Below are positions 11,446 to 22,212 of a DNA stretch of 64,000 nucleotides, piece by piece (within the stretch, counting starts at the first letter, position 1; every line of letters starts with the position of its first letter). A program made the position numbers and the translations under genes. Source of the DNA: Apium graveolens. Lineage: Eukaryota; Streptophyta; Magnoliopsida; Apiales; Apiaceae. Below the pieces are notes generated by a model. The model was not told the origin of the DNA. It saw nothing but the letters and a program-made list of their open reading frames with translations, and made no database searches. The stretch covers positions 59,381,567-59,445,566 of the forward strand of contig NC_133653.1 of assembly GCF_009905375.1 (NCBI RefSeq), read 5' to 3'.

Positions 11446-14400
11446 ATTTACTGAACAAGCGAGTCATCGGTCCGGGGAAAGAAAAGGGCCGCCTTTAAAA
11501 AAAACTCGCTTAACTCGCTAAACCTTCGGAAGAAAGGCTATTATGTTCATGCTTCAGATGATCCGGCTTATTATATATACTTCTTCTATTAGAATGGCGA
11601 ACCTATAGGCCTGTTTAGCGCGTTTCTAAAGTAAACCTCCGGTTACCTTTGTCAACGCTACTAAGGACCAGGTGAAGAATGAAAAATATCCGCTAACGCC
11701 CACGGGAGAAGATCTTTTTTAGAGCAGCAACGAATTTCTTGTATCTATGAAGAAAGATTTATCCCCGGGTTCAGACCCTGAGTGCCATACCTTGCTGAAG
11801 GCGATTCACGAGAGAATCGCGCACAGTTCCCTTTGACCGAGATGTGAATGCCCGTGATCTGCTCGGCATAGTGAAGGATTTCATGGCCGATGTCTAACCG
11901 GCACTAATACGCCAACATGAAATGAGTTCCCCGCGGAGCATTTTTTCTTTCGTCCTCAAACGTTCGGACCTTTTGTTTGATTCCGGCACTTGCGTTCTCA
12001 TGCCCGGAACCCCCGCGACTGATTGGGAGAAAGAGCAAAAGCGGGAAAGATGGATTGTTATCCATCAGAAATTGATAGGAATTCCCCGGGGATTGCCTTC
12101 TAATATATGTTCTGTCTTTCATTATTAACATCCGCTAATAAAAAAAATGCGCGATTGCTAGTCAGCTTTCATTTTTTGAAATGGAATGGTAGGGGCTGAG
12201 GCTCTGAAGGCTTTCCAACTTTCTTCAATTAGGGAATAGCGCAGATGGATCAATCACGTGGTTCTGCAGCGTCTTCCAACTCGTTGTACGCCCCCCTTCA
12301 CCCTCAGTGATGTTCAAAAATGGGAAAAACGTCGTTTAAAAACTCGCGTTAGCTCATTTTTTACACCACCTTCTACTTTTGAACCAGTTCTCGACCCCGA
12401 GCGTGGGCGAGCCAAAGAAAGGCGCGCTGGCAGCTCGTAGTCGCGGCAAACGCACTTTTATTGTTCAATCATTACATTAATAGGGGCTTTCCAAGAATTG
12501 ACCAAGCGGGAACCAGGGATCAAAGTTTCGTTGATTCATCTATCTCAAATAGGAAAAAAACTGAATCAAGAAGGTGTCAGCTGAGCTCGAAAGGGGTAGC
12601 CGGTCGTCGGCTTGGAGCTCTGGCCGACAACAAAACTCAAGCTTCACACCGGTCCACTCGCAACTTACACGGCCAAGTTCCAACTCTATGTTGATAAGAA
12701 AAAAAGAAAATCCCCTAAGAAGAGGACTTTCAACTATTCCAACAGAAAGGGGCAATTCTAATGCTTCATAGATAACCCCTTGTGTCTCGTTCTTGTCCAA
12801 CTCACCAGGAGATCAAAGAGCGGTTTGCGCTTCGCGCCTCAACCCTCTTAACTAATGGATGCTTAGATACCTGCAACTGAATCTGTAAGCGGCACAGGGC
12901 CGGATGGACGATAAAAGTGGCGAGAAGAAGACAAATAGAGGGAGGAAGGGAGACCTCTTTCTATTGCCTTCCCTTTCTACTTCTAGACTGGTTCGTCGGC
13001 GGGACAGCGCCAAGATTCGATTCGTCAATCGGCGAATCCATGTCGCGTAACCTGGCGGGAAAGAGACGACGGCAACACACCTCATACAAGAGGGAGGGAA
13101 TCCGAACAGCCTTGTACGTACGCCGCCCGCGTGAAGAAGTTCTTCTTTAATTCTAAAAAGTAAAGCCACCATTCTTCAGTGATGAGCTCTAGCGAACAAA
13201 TTTTATGTTTTTTTCCCAGAGAGAAATGTCTTTCCACTAGAACAAGTCCGCTGCGAGCCGAGCGAACAAAATGACTCAACCGAGTTGAGGCACTATTCAC
13301 CAAGTGGAATTATGTACTCTCTTTCCTAAGCCAACCGCCCCTTCTCCTATACCTGGCTGTTTTTCGCTCACCAAAGCGTACTTCATTTCCTGGGACAAGC
13401 GGCTCCCTCTTTATTCCTTCTAATTGGTAAGAAAGCGGTTTTTCCCTCAGGTTCCTCCCTGACCTTAGATGGAGAAATAAATGCTTAAAGAAAAGGCGCC
13501 CTTGAAGCTGACGCGTCAGTCCTCTCTTATTGCCTTATAAGAACTTGAACCGGCATAAGGAGGTTTAGTAAAGTATAGTATCGTGCGGCTTATGGTTCTA
13601 GTAGCACAAAATATAGAAACTCTACTATGCTAATTCACTCTAGAAGACCTAGTCTGACTATAATAGTTAGTAGTAGTATAGGTTACTTAGATTCGTAAAA
13701 CAGAAGAAGAGCCTATACTTTCTATTCTATTAGTCAAGCGCTAGCACCCTATAGATTAAGGATATCTTCTGGATAGGTTTGAAGCCTTCAATATTGGTAT
13801 GGATACTTTGCTTCCCGTTCGCTAAACAACCCCCCCAACACTTAACTATGCTTTAAAGGGCGAACTCCACCTTTTTTTTGAGCTATTAAATTAGGCGATC
13901 TGAAAAGAAAATTCTTTCTCACTTCCCTCTATCTAGAAAAGGATCTGAATGATGGTAAAGTAAGCTGTATGTATCTAGGTAGAAGTAGACCTAGAGCTCT
14001 GGGGCTTTAAGGGTGAGGGCTGGTTTGGGACCCTAATCCAGACCAGGAGGGGAACTATATCCTTCATCCGGGTTAGACTATCACACACGAGACTCGCCCG
14101 GGCTCTCATAGAGACCAACTCACTTCTCTCTCCTTAATATCTGATACCATTGCCCCGCCACTCTGCCTGTCTTCTTGTGGCTGGGTCGGGTCATTCTTCA
14201 CTCCTGTTACAAGGGAGACCTCTCTTCGCATACCGACCCTCTAGTTAGTTCCATTTCTGGAGAAAAGCTGAGCACTCAGGGCATAAGGGCCTGCGGTGAT
14301 TATTAACATGCTTTTCCAGCCCATATCTTCCCACCTTCGGTCACATGAGCTTTCAAGAGCCCGGTCTGGTTGAAACTCTTTTTTATGTATGTCTCATGTC

Positions 14401-17295
14401 TTTCAGCTCAGCGGGATCCAGAGAAAGACAGACCTACCTACCAGTTCTAAGTGGCAAGATCAATAAAACAAAATAGGCTCAAGAGAAAAACCAGTTTTCT
14501 TCTTATTATATATCCCATCGTATACATCGGAATAGAGCCCTATTTTTAAGATTTAAGAAAGAGCCCTCTCTTAAGTAGGCCTGCACCTTTTAGGTTATCC
14601 GGAAGGAATGGAATGATTAGTATGATGTGAAATCTCCACAAATAAAAGGCTCCTTGGACTTCCCTATCCGTATGGTCAGCCAATCCGTGACAACCACAAT
14701 AAATAGTGAAATGCCAAGCCCTTTCTCTATTAAAGCAACAAGCATGCGCTCAAAATACCTCCTAAACCCCAACCCACCTTGTTTGTGTACTGGAATAGCT
14801 ACCACTTCCTTAGAGCAACACTAACTTACCGCTCTCTATTATAATAAAATCCAAGAAAGAGAATAGCTCCGTAATAAAAAAACTGCCATTAATTACACAC
14901 ACGCAAGTAGTGGCTCGGATGGAGGAAGAATGGTTAGAGCTATCATTGATGGAGCTAGTTGAAGAATGGTTCTCAGAAGTAGTATTGGGCGAAGAAGTCC
15001 TATTCCTGAAAGCAAGTGAGTAGACCTCTCCAACCAGTCGAGATACTACGTACCTATATACGGTATACGAACGATACAAGACTTGCGTCTATAGAGAATT
15101 CCCCCCAGAAGAAAGATTGACTGCTATTGATCCTGTAGTTTCGACCCAGGACAGCAAGATCAAACGCACCTTCGAGTAAGTTTTCAGTCAAGTAGGGATC
15201 CTCATTCTCTTTATATGAAGTAAAGAGCCCGTGTTGCTCGGCTAGTTAGTTGCCAAACAAGAGGGCAACAACAAGAGAATAAGAACAGAGCTACCCTTGC
15301 TTGATCAGAGATGCACCTTATATCAGGGAAGTCTTTCTCAAGTAGGAAGCAATATTATATTTCCCATCCGTGTGATAATAGGTGTTAGTCTTCCTATGAC
15401 TCTGGTTTGGTTACAGTGTAGGAGCTATTAGAAAGCATTACTCTGAAGAGTTAACCCGTTCTGGGAACTATATTCTATTCTTGGTAATGAAATCAAGACA
15501 TGCTAATGCTGACGGTGACAAGACCCTCCTATCCCACTGAATCTAGTGTTGAAACTCTTTCTATGTCCGTTTTGGGCACTAAGAAGGGCTAATAAAGAGC
15601 GAAAGCATTAGTTCTGAAAGATCTTGACCAACATAGTTTACTTTATGAGTATCATACACTTTTGGGAATGGGATGGCTCCTAATAGATAATAGAGTGGTA
15701 GCGAAGGACCAAGCAATGGAGTTTGGTTGAACAAGGACTTATTCTAGCAGAACTACCAGCCTAAGAGGAAGCGGACTCCCAAAGAAGGTTTCTACGGGCA
15801 GGGGGAGTTGGTGTAAGAGCGGGATACGAGAAAGAAGAACAACCAAAGAGTGATGAAGGAGATGTGTATGACAAGGAGAAAATGAGAGCATAAGAGCGGG
15901 ATGAGTACACTAGTCATTAGTGCCCCAGAAGCCGCTAGCAAGAGCAAGACCAGTGGGTAAGTATAGCGTCGGTCCCGTGGCTTGTTTGGAATAACAGCCT
16001 TTTCTCTAAGTTCCAGACCTTGTCTAATGATCATGATCATTGTGCCTCACATATAGAATAGAATAGGAAGGTTCAAGTTCAAGGTTGAAATAATAATAGG
16101 GCTTTCATTCGTTACCGGATCTACTCCCTTGCCCTAGCTTATGGAGTTGGTGATTCCCCGGTGACATGAGTAGTTTAGGAGATGGAATGGAATTATCCCT
16201 TAAAATACAGTGGCGGGGATCCACAGTGTATCAGGTAATTAGTCGAGTAAGGGCTGACCGATTCCCTCTTGAAAGCAGAAGACCCGAGATCAGCAACGTC
16301 TATTTCAGTTCCTCATGAACCTTCGCCTAGAGTTTGAGTCCATCAGAGGCTGGCTCGTCGTAACCCTAAAACATGGCGTTAGTGGGAAGCAAGCTTACCT
16401 GCAGAAGTACAACAAACATAAGACATGTCCCTCTAGGCAAAGCTACTTTATTTTTTCATTATCCGAGAAGGGTGCCAGTGGAACTACTATCTATGATTTA
16501 CCCTTCCTTGCTTGTCTTGACTTGAAAGAAAGTATCTTGAAGAAAGATTCCCGAGATGGTAGAGTCTTCTGCTCTCTTTCTACACCTCTCATTATCAGAC
16601 CCCGAATTAGACTTAGGTGACTCAGACTTAGACTGAATTCCTGGGACATTTCTCTTTAAAAGAAAAAAGAAAATGGAATGAAACTCTTACCAGCTGGTTC
16701 AAATCAACCATTGGACTGAGGCAAGGGTGTCCGTTGTCACCTTACTTGTTCATAATGGGATCGGAGGGGCTCTAATTTATTAGAAAGGAGAAGATTGCTA
16801 CCGGTACCTTGAGAGGCTTTCAATTCGCACCTCAATCTCCTGTGAGATCTCATACCCTCTATGCGGATGTTTATACTCCTATAAAGGTTGCTTTGTGGCG
16901 AGGTGCTACAATGTTTTGAATTTTACTCTCGTCGAGTTAGCTCACTTCATTTTCTTTTCTTGAGCTATAAAGCAATATGAGGTTGATGGTCAGTTCAAGC
17001 AAGGGTTCCATCTTGGCAAATTCATTCCTTATTTATGCGTACTCTAGCATTACCTTTCGACTAACTGGTCTATTTTTTTCTCTGGCCGGGATGTCCTGAT
17101 ATGGTTTCTGAGTAGTTGTAGTGCACTTATCGACTACTAACCTCCAGGGGTGCGTTGTGTAACCCCAGCCATAGCCTGCAATCCCCGGAAAAGCATTTTT
17201 CACGTCTATTTGGTTCGTAAAAAAAGAAAGGGGCGTAACGAGTAGTCTACTCATGTACGAAAGAGGGATATTCTGACTCAATGCAAAAAGTTCCT
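11446..17295. other. Probable nuclear insertion of mitochondrial DNA (NUMT), about 5.8 kb
   Basis: Base composition changes abruptly at about 11450 from very AT-rich to roughly even GC/AT, and changes back at about 17295. The style is that of plant mitochondrial spacer DNA: mixed GAAAG/CTTTC words, few long A/T runs, and no codon-biased ORF. I recognise no complete mitochondrial gene, tRNA or rRNA; short ORFs at 11922-12128, 12852-13172 and 15792-16040 match nothing I know. The origin is inferred from composition and texture, not from a gene match. A bacterial or plasmid origin is less likely because there is no dense coding. Both ends abut repeats of one inverted-repeat family. Confidence 0.6.
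16692..16912 (+). pseudogene. Fragment of plant LINE (non-LTR) reverse transcriptase
   Basis: Frame 16698 onward reads FKSTIGLRQGCPLSPYLF, then SEGL, a stop, and SHTLYADV after ~40 residues. LRQGCPLSPYLF is the diagnostic motif of reverse transcriptases of plant L1-type LINEs, and YADV is the remnant of the YADD catalytic box. About 70 residues remain, with in-frame stops. It lies inside the mitochondrial-like block; such fragments are known in plant mitochondrial genomes. Confidence 0.75.
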
Positions 17296-17757
17296 TTCGA
17301 AACATAACACATATGTTATGCAAATCGATCGTTGAGAGATGGAGAAAAATACAGTGAAGTCGGATTAAAAAAACTTATCATTTGACGGGAAAAATTAAAT
17401 TAAAAACGGAGGGGAAAAGCTGAAATTGGGTGTGGGAGGGTGCAGAGTAGTTGGGTGGGGTGATCTAAAGGGGGACCATTAGATTAGGTTGATCTAGTGG
17501 CTTAAAATTAGTTTCTAGTTTCTATTTTAATTTTGGTTTCTATTTGAGATGATCAAATAGAAACTAAAATTAAAATAGAAACTAAAACTAATTTAAACCA
17601 TTAGACCAAAATAATCTAATGGCCCCCTAATTTTTCCCCTCCGTTTTTAATTTAATTTTTCCCGTCAAATGATAAGTTTTTTTTTAAATCCGACTTCACT
17701 GTATTTTTCTCCATTTCTCAACGATCCACTTGCATAACATATGTGTTATATTTCGAA
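17296..17757. repeat. Large imperfect palindrome (foldback element)
   Basis: The left arm begins TTCGAAACATAACACATATG. The right arm ends with its near-complement, CATATGTGTTATATTTCGAA. The arms match inward (AGTGAAGTCGGATT, CTTATCATTTGACGGGAAAA, AAAAACGGAGGGGAAAA and complements) to a centre near 17550 (TATTTGAGATGATCAAATA). The left arm is ~50 bp longer because of an unmatched GGGTG-rich segment. The sequence around the centre matches the termini of the element at 17835-19493, so this looks like two element ends joined head to head. Confidence 0.8.
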
Positions 17758-17834
17758 GTAAATTTTAAAAAAAAAATATTTGGTTTTCAGTTTATATTTT
17801 AAAATGGTTTTTATTAAAATAGCCCCCTATACAT

Positions 17835-19493
17835 ATATAGGGAGATGGTCAAATCGAAATCAACCTTATTCTGAAAACTAGAAACCAATCACAACCACTA
17901 ATTTTATTGCTTTAATTGAATCTCCACCAAACAACTTTTATCCAGTCCCTTCTCTCTCCTCCCTCCAATTCCAACGTTTACTCCCTCTGTACATATATAC
18001 GTAAATAATTTTATATATGTTCTTAATTAGTATTTTCCATTAATCGACAAACTTTTTTTAAAATCCAACTTCATTATATTTTTCTCCATCTCTTAGCGAT
18101 CAATTTGCATACCATACTTGCTATATTCCGACGAGAAATCACTATTTATACTTAACAGAATCATTAAACCGGAATTACTATAATTTCATAACTTTCTTAA
18201 TTTTAGTGATTCTCGTAAGCATAATTAGTGATTTATCGCTTTTCTCCTGTACCACACCTTTCTCCTGGTGTCCCATCTCTCTCCCCCATCATACATCATT
18301 AATCTCCTACTCTACATTTTTACCTTTCACATACAAACTATTAGTTTAGTGAATGACATGTGTAATATAGTAATTTTTTATCCTTTTCATTGTCCTGCTC
18401 TTCCACTTGTTCATTTTTTTGTTTCTTATTTGGTTCTTGTTCTTGAAATTGATCTTGACTTTCTTGTATTTCAGTTTCTTCAAATTTCATTTTCTCTTCA
18501 ACATTCTTTTGCATAGTGTGTTTTGTCTGTTTACGAAATTTAATAATTCAAGATCTAGAAATTACTATCTAAAATTTAAATTAAAACTTAAATTAATAGT
18601 TGTTAATTTTTTAGGGTTCACCAATTTCTTAAATAGGTTTTAAAAATATTTAGCTCTTTCTGATAATAAGAAATTAGTTAATAAACATTCCATATATTTA
18701 GGGTTTAGGGTGTAGGGTTTAGGGCCTTTAAAGGCCCTAAATCCTAGAGCCTAAACCCTAACTTAGTATAGGATTTAGGGCCTTTAGGCCCTAAACCCTA
18801 GAAACCAGACCATGTAAGGCCCTAAACCCTAGAGGCTAAACCCTAACTTAATATAGGATTTAGGGCCTTTAGTCCCTAAACCCTAGAAACCAGACCATGT
18901 AAATAGTGATTTCTATGTACAATGTAGTGATTACTACGTGTAATTTGATGAAAACTATGTACAATTTAGTGATTGTCATCATACGATTTAGTGACTGAAT
19001 AGTATATCAGTATGAATACCATACTCACAGCAACGCTTTGTCTCCCCCTTTTTAATTTCTTTGTCTGCTCTCGGACCTTTTCGTGTGTTTTTTTTCATTT
19101 ATTTATTTAGGCTTCATAAAAGCATAGAGCACATAAGTAAATCAGGCCCAACAAAGTTATATATCTCTCTGTTCATTTTATATTATTAGTTAAATTATTT
19201 AAATTTTAGTGATTCTCGTAAGTATAATTAGTTATTTATCGGCGGAATATAGCACATATGGTATTCATACTGATCATTGAAGGATGTACAAAAAATATCG
19301 TGAAGTCAAATTTTTAAAAAAAATCGTTGAATGATAGAAAAAATTAATTTAAAAATGGAGGGAATTAGGTGCGTTGTGAACATGGTGCATGTAAGAGTTA
19401 TGTGTGGGGTTGTATGTTTAAAGTCCATGTTGGGCTGAGCTTATTTCTAGTTTTTATTTTAAGGGTGTTTTTATTTGATCAACCCCCTATATA
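17835..19493. mobile_element. Non-autonomous terminal-inverted-repeat element, MULE-like
   Basis: The left end (TATATAGGGAGATGGTCAAATCG...) and right end (...TTTTTATTTGATCAACCCCCTATATATA) are inverted copies. Similarity continues inward for about 250-300 bp: a sub-terminal block with TTTTTCTCCATCTCTTAGCGATCAA at 18078 is the complement of the block near 19280. Long inverted repeats without a transposase fit a Mutator-like element, but I could not define a target-site duplication. Inside are AGTGATT-word clusters (18200-18240, 18900-18990, 19200-19240) and a telomere-like tandem repeat. A second set of similar ends (AGCCCCCTATACATATA, 17821) abuts the left end. Confidence 0.5.
18690..18902. 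repeat. Telomere-like TTTAGGG/CCCTAAA repeats with an 85 bp tandem unit
   Basis: After TTTAGGGTTTAGGGTGTAGGG (from about 18700), an 85 bp unit occurs twice (18731-18815 and 18816-18900). Each unit holds inverted CCTAAACCCTA and GGATTTAGGGCC words, so each can also fold on itself. The copies differ at only a few positions. The words resemble plant telomere repeats, but the array is short and mixed in orientation. Confidence 0.8.
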
Positions 19494-20110
19494 TATTTAT
19501 ATATATATATGGATACTAGTTTATATATGTATAAATACTATTAAATTAGTTCTGATTAATTAACTGGTTTATTATGATTAATCCTCAATTACCCAATTTA
19601 TCCCTAGAAGGCGCAACTTAAAACTCAAGTAAATTTATTTTTATTATTTTTGTACTTTATTAAAATAAATTTAAAAATTTATAATTATAATTATACTATC
19701 AAAGTACATTGATGTGTGGGGAACTGATATTGATATATTTTTGAATTTGTATTTTTGAATTTTTTAAAATTATAAGTATTTTATGATTATTGATCAACTT
19801 TTTAGTAATAATATTAATTTTATCTATCTATATTATTATATTTCTAGGTATAAAACACATTTACACCATCATAACAAGGTTACTCAAGTTATAATGTTTA
19901 CTTTTCATGAACAAATGGAGGCTACAATTTGTCTTTATAATAGGTTTCAATGTACTGTCCTAATTATATCTTAGACAACTCATAATGTTATAAGAGCTTA
20001 AAGTTTCTCATTCGACAGTTTTGCACATAATATCTATAGAATAAATTAATTTGGTAGAAATTCAATGAAGATTGTTCAAGCAGCAAATTGAAGATAGAAG
20101 ACCATTAAGT
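19494..20110. other. AT-rich spacer, nothing recognised
   Basis: No ORF, RNA gene or clear repeat is visible between the MULE-like element and the proposed left end of the outer Copia element at 20111. Confidence 0.5.
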
Positions 20111-20926
20111 TGTTAGAAAAGTTCTAAATCAAATATAGTGAAGTCTAAAAGAGCCATATCGTGAAGTCATCCAAGCCTATATAGTGAAGTCCAGTTTAAA
20201 ATCATTTTATGAAGTCCAAGTTTGGTTTATGTCGAGAAATCCAAACTTGACCTGCATCAAGAAGTCTAACTCTGTATTACACCGAGAAGGAATAATAATA
20301 ATGCATTAAGACTGGTGTGTTTGTTGACTAATAATCACATCTCATTGATCATAAGTATAGTGATACTAAAGTCAAAAACACAGGCAGATGTAAATATACA
20401 TGATATTGGACATACCTAATGTGAAATTCTACATATCTGTTGTGTCATAAGTAATTCTCACTGTGATAATGTTGTAATGGTCCTTAGACTTGAAATCATT
20501 ATATTTAGAATTAATGTACTTTGATTACATTAAAAGTTACCTTTGACAGGGTAATGAGAAAAGTGTATTTCAGGTATATTATGAATCGTATGAGAAATAT
20601 GAATGATATAGAAACAATTTAACCCTCCTAATTTTAGGAGTGATATTATTGATCTCTTGTGTGAGCTAGACTATGAAATGTGTGGCCACGCTCAAATATT
20701 GATTTGATATGATAGTCTACTCATTGATCAAGAAAACTTATATTAAACTATGATGAGGATGACACATTACATGCCTCTAGTTTAATCTATAATATTTGGT
20801 TAAAGGGATTATATCATATTTTACATTATAACAAAAGGTTAAATCGAATCACCGATTTAATTATTATTACTTGGATAGTAATCATGTACTACTAGATGGC
20901 GCTTATTATTTATAATATTAATATGA
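20111..20926 (+). repeat. 5' LTR of outer Copia element, left part
   Basis: From about 20290 it aligns with the reverse complement of the solo LTR at 40238-41800 (shared AATAATAATGCATTAAGAC, ATCACATCTCATT, TTTGATATGATAGTCTACTC). The first ~180 bases differ from that copy and carry about seven GAAGTC words. I place the start at TGTTAG (20111), which would make the LTR 1481 bp against 1563 bp for the solo copy. The start is less certain than the rest. Confidence 0.65.
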
Positions 20927-22163
20927 TGTTGTGCAAGACACGCCTGTATCATAACAAGACTAAGTCATATTGACAACCCTAAGATTAGTTTTATTGTAAC
21001 CTTAATCTGTAATTTATACTTGTAACACTTAATGTCTGTAAAATGTAAATGGAGCAGACTGGAGCATTTTTCCCTAAACAGTGTCAAGCCTAAGAATTCT
21101 ATCTGGAAGAAGATCAAGAAGGTCATGCCTCAGAAGAATTATGAAGAAGCTTGGAGTTGAATAATTTTGTTTGGTGAAAAATATTCTAAGTCAAGATCTC
21201 TTCAAGTCACAGAATTAGTGTTATAGAGAAGTCATTCGAGAACTCAGAAAGACCTATCGAGAACTCAGGAATTGTCTATCGAGAACTCAGAAAATGCTAT
21301 TGGAGATATCGATAAGTCAAATACCCATTCGAGAACTCAGAGATATCGATAAGTATACATTCATTAGAAAACTCTAAGTTATCGATAAGCCAAAGTCCAT
21401 TAGAGAACTTTGAGTTATCGATAAACCAAAATTCACTAGAGAACTCAGAGTTGTCAATAAGTCAAGTCAACAATGAAGTTTCAGAGATATCGACAAGCCA
21501 ACATGCCTATCGAGATGTCGAGTTCTCTACAGCTTAATTGGAGATCTCGAAGTGAAGAAATTTCTCCAAGTACAGAATTGCAGAATAGTTCAATATCCAA
21601 GGTTGCAAATCAACAAACAATTCACACAGCTGGATTGATAAGTCTACAAAAAGCGGCTTGAGAGATGTGCAAGATTAATGGTGAAGATTAACTGACAAAG
21701 GAGGATCAACCAATACACAGTGGATGAAGATATGTTAATCTAGATATGGAAATCTCACTTTTCCTTTAAATAGAAGTGATTAGTGACAGGTTAGAAAAGT
21801 GATTAGCACTTCTTATTGTTCACTGTGTAAACCAAAGTTAACTATCATATAAAGTTAACTGAGGTCCTTTGTTTAAGAGGGTACTGAATAGATTAGAAAT
21901 TTTATTCTCTCTAAAGAAAGAAGCTAAGTTCTAAACCAAGAACTTAGAGATTTTGTAGCAAAACACCGCTTGATTTTTAATATAAAATTAAGTGAGTTTT
22001 GAAGATCTTTGTTTTACATATTTGCATTGTTATTTATGTTTAACATCTATTCTACAAAATCATTGATAACAACCAACTGCTAAACCCAAAGTCGATCAAA
22101 AAGTAAACATTTAAGCCAAAACACATTCACCCCCCCCCCTCTGTGTTGTATTCATATCTAACA
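20927..22163 (+). repeat. 5' LTR of SIRE-type element
   Basis: 1237 bp, from TGTTGTGCAAGAC to CATATCTAACA. From 21225 to 21545 it carries a cluster of TATCGAGAACTCAG and TTATCGATAAG words. A TATA-like TTTAAATA follows at about 21766, and a long C run stands near the 3' end. It has 193 bases (21400-21592) that the 3' LTR lacks; that accounts for the whole length difference. Confidence 0.95.
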
Positions 22164-22165
22164 AG

Positions 22166-22177
22166 TGGTATCAGAGC
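22166..22177 (+). promoter_or_regulatory. Primer binding site, initiator Met-tRNA type
   Basis: TGGTATCAGAGC, two bases after the LTR, is the standard plant Copia/Gypsy primer site complementary to the 3' end of initiator methionine tRNA. Confidence 0.95.
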
Positions 22178-22212
22178 AAAATCTGAAAGTAAACAGATTA
22201 GATCTTGGAAAA

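Noticed and set aside
12852..13172. 106-codon minus-strand ORF and its plus-strand partner in the mitochondrial-like block
   Set aside because: No recognisable mitochondrial product; overlapping ORFs on both strands are expected in GC-richer non-coding DNA.
17140..17235. QIDVKNAF on the minus strand, resembling a Copia RT motif
   Set aside because: Only eight residues match and the rest of the 96-codon ORF is unlike RT; kept only as a possible scrap in the mitochondrial-like block.
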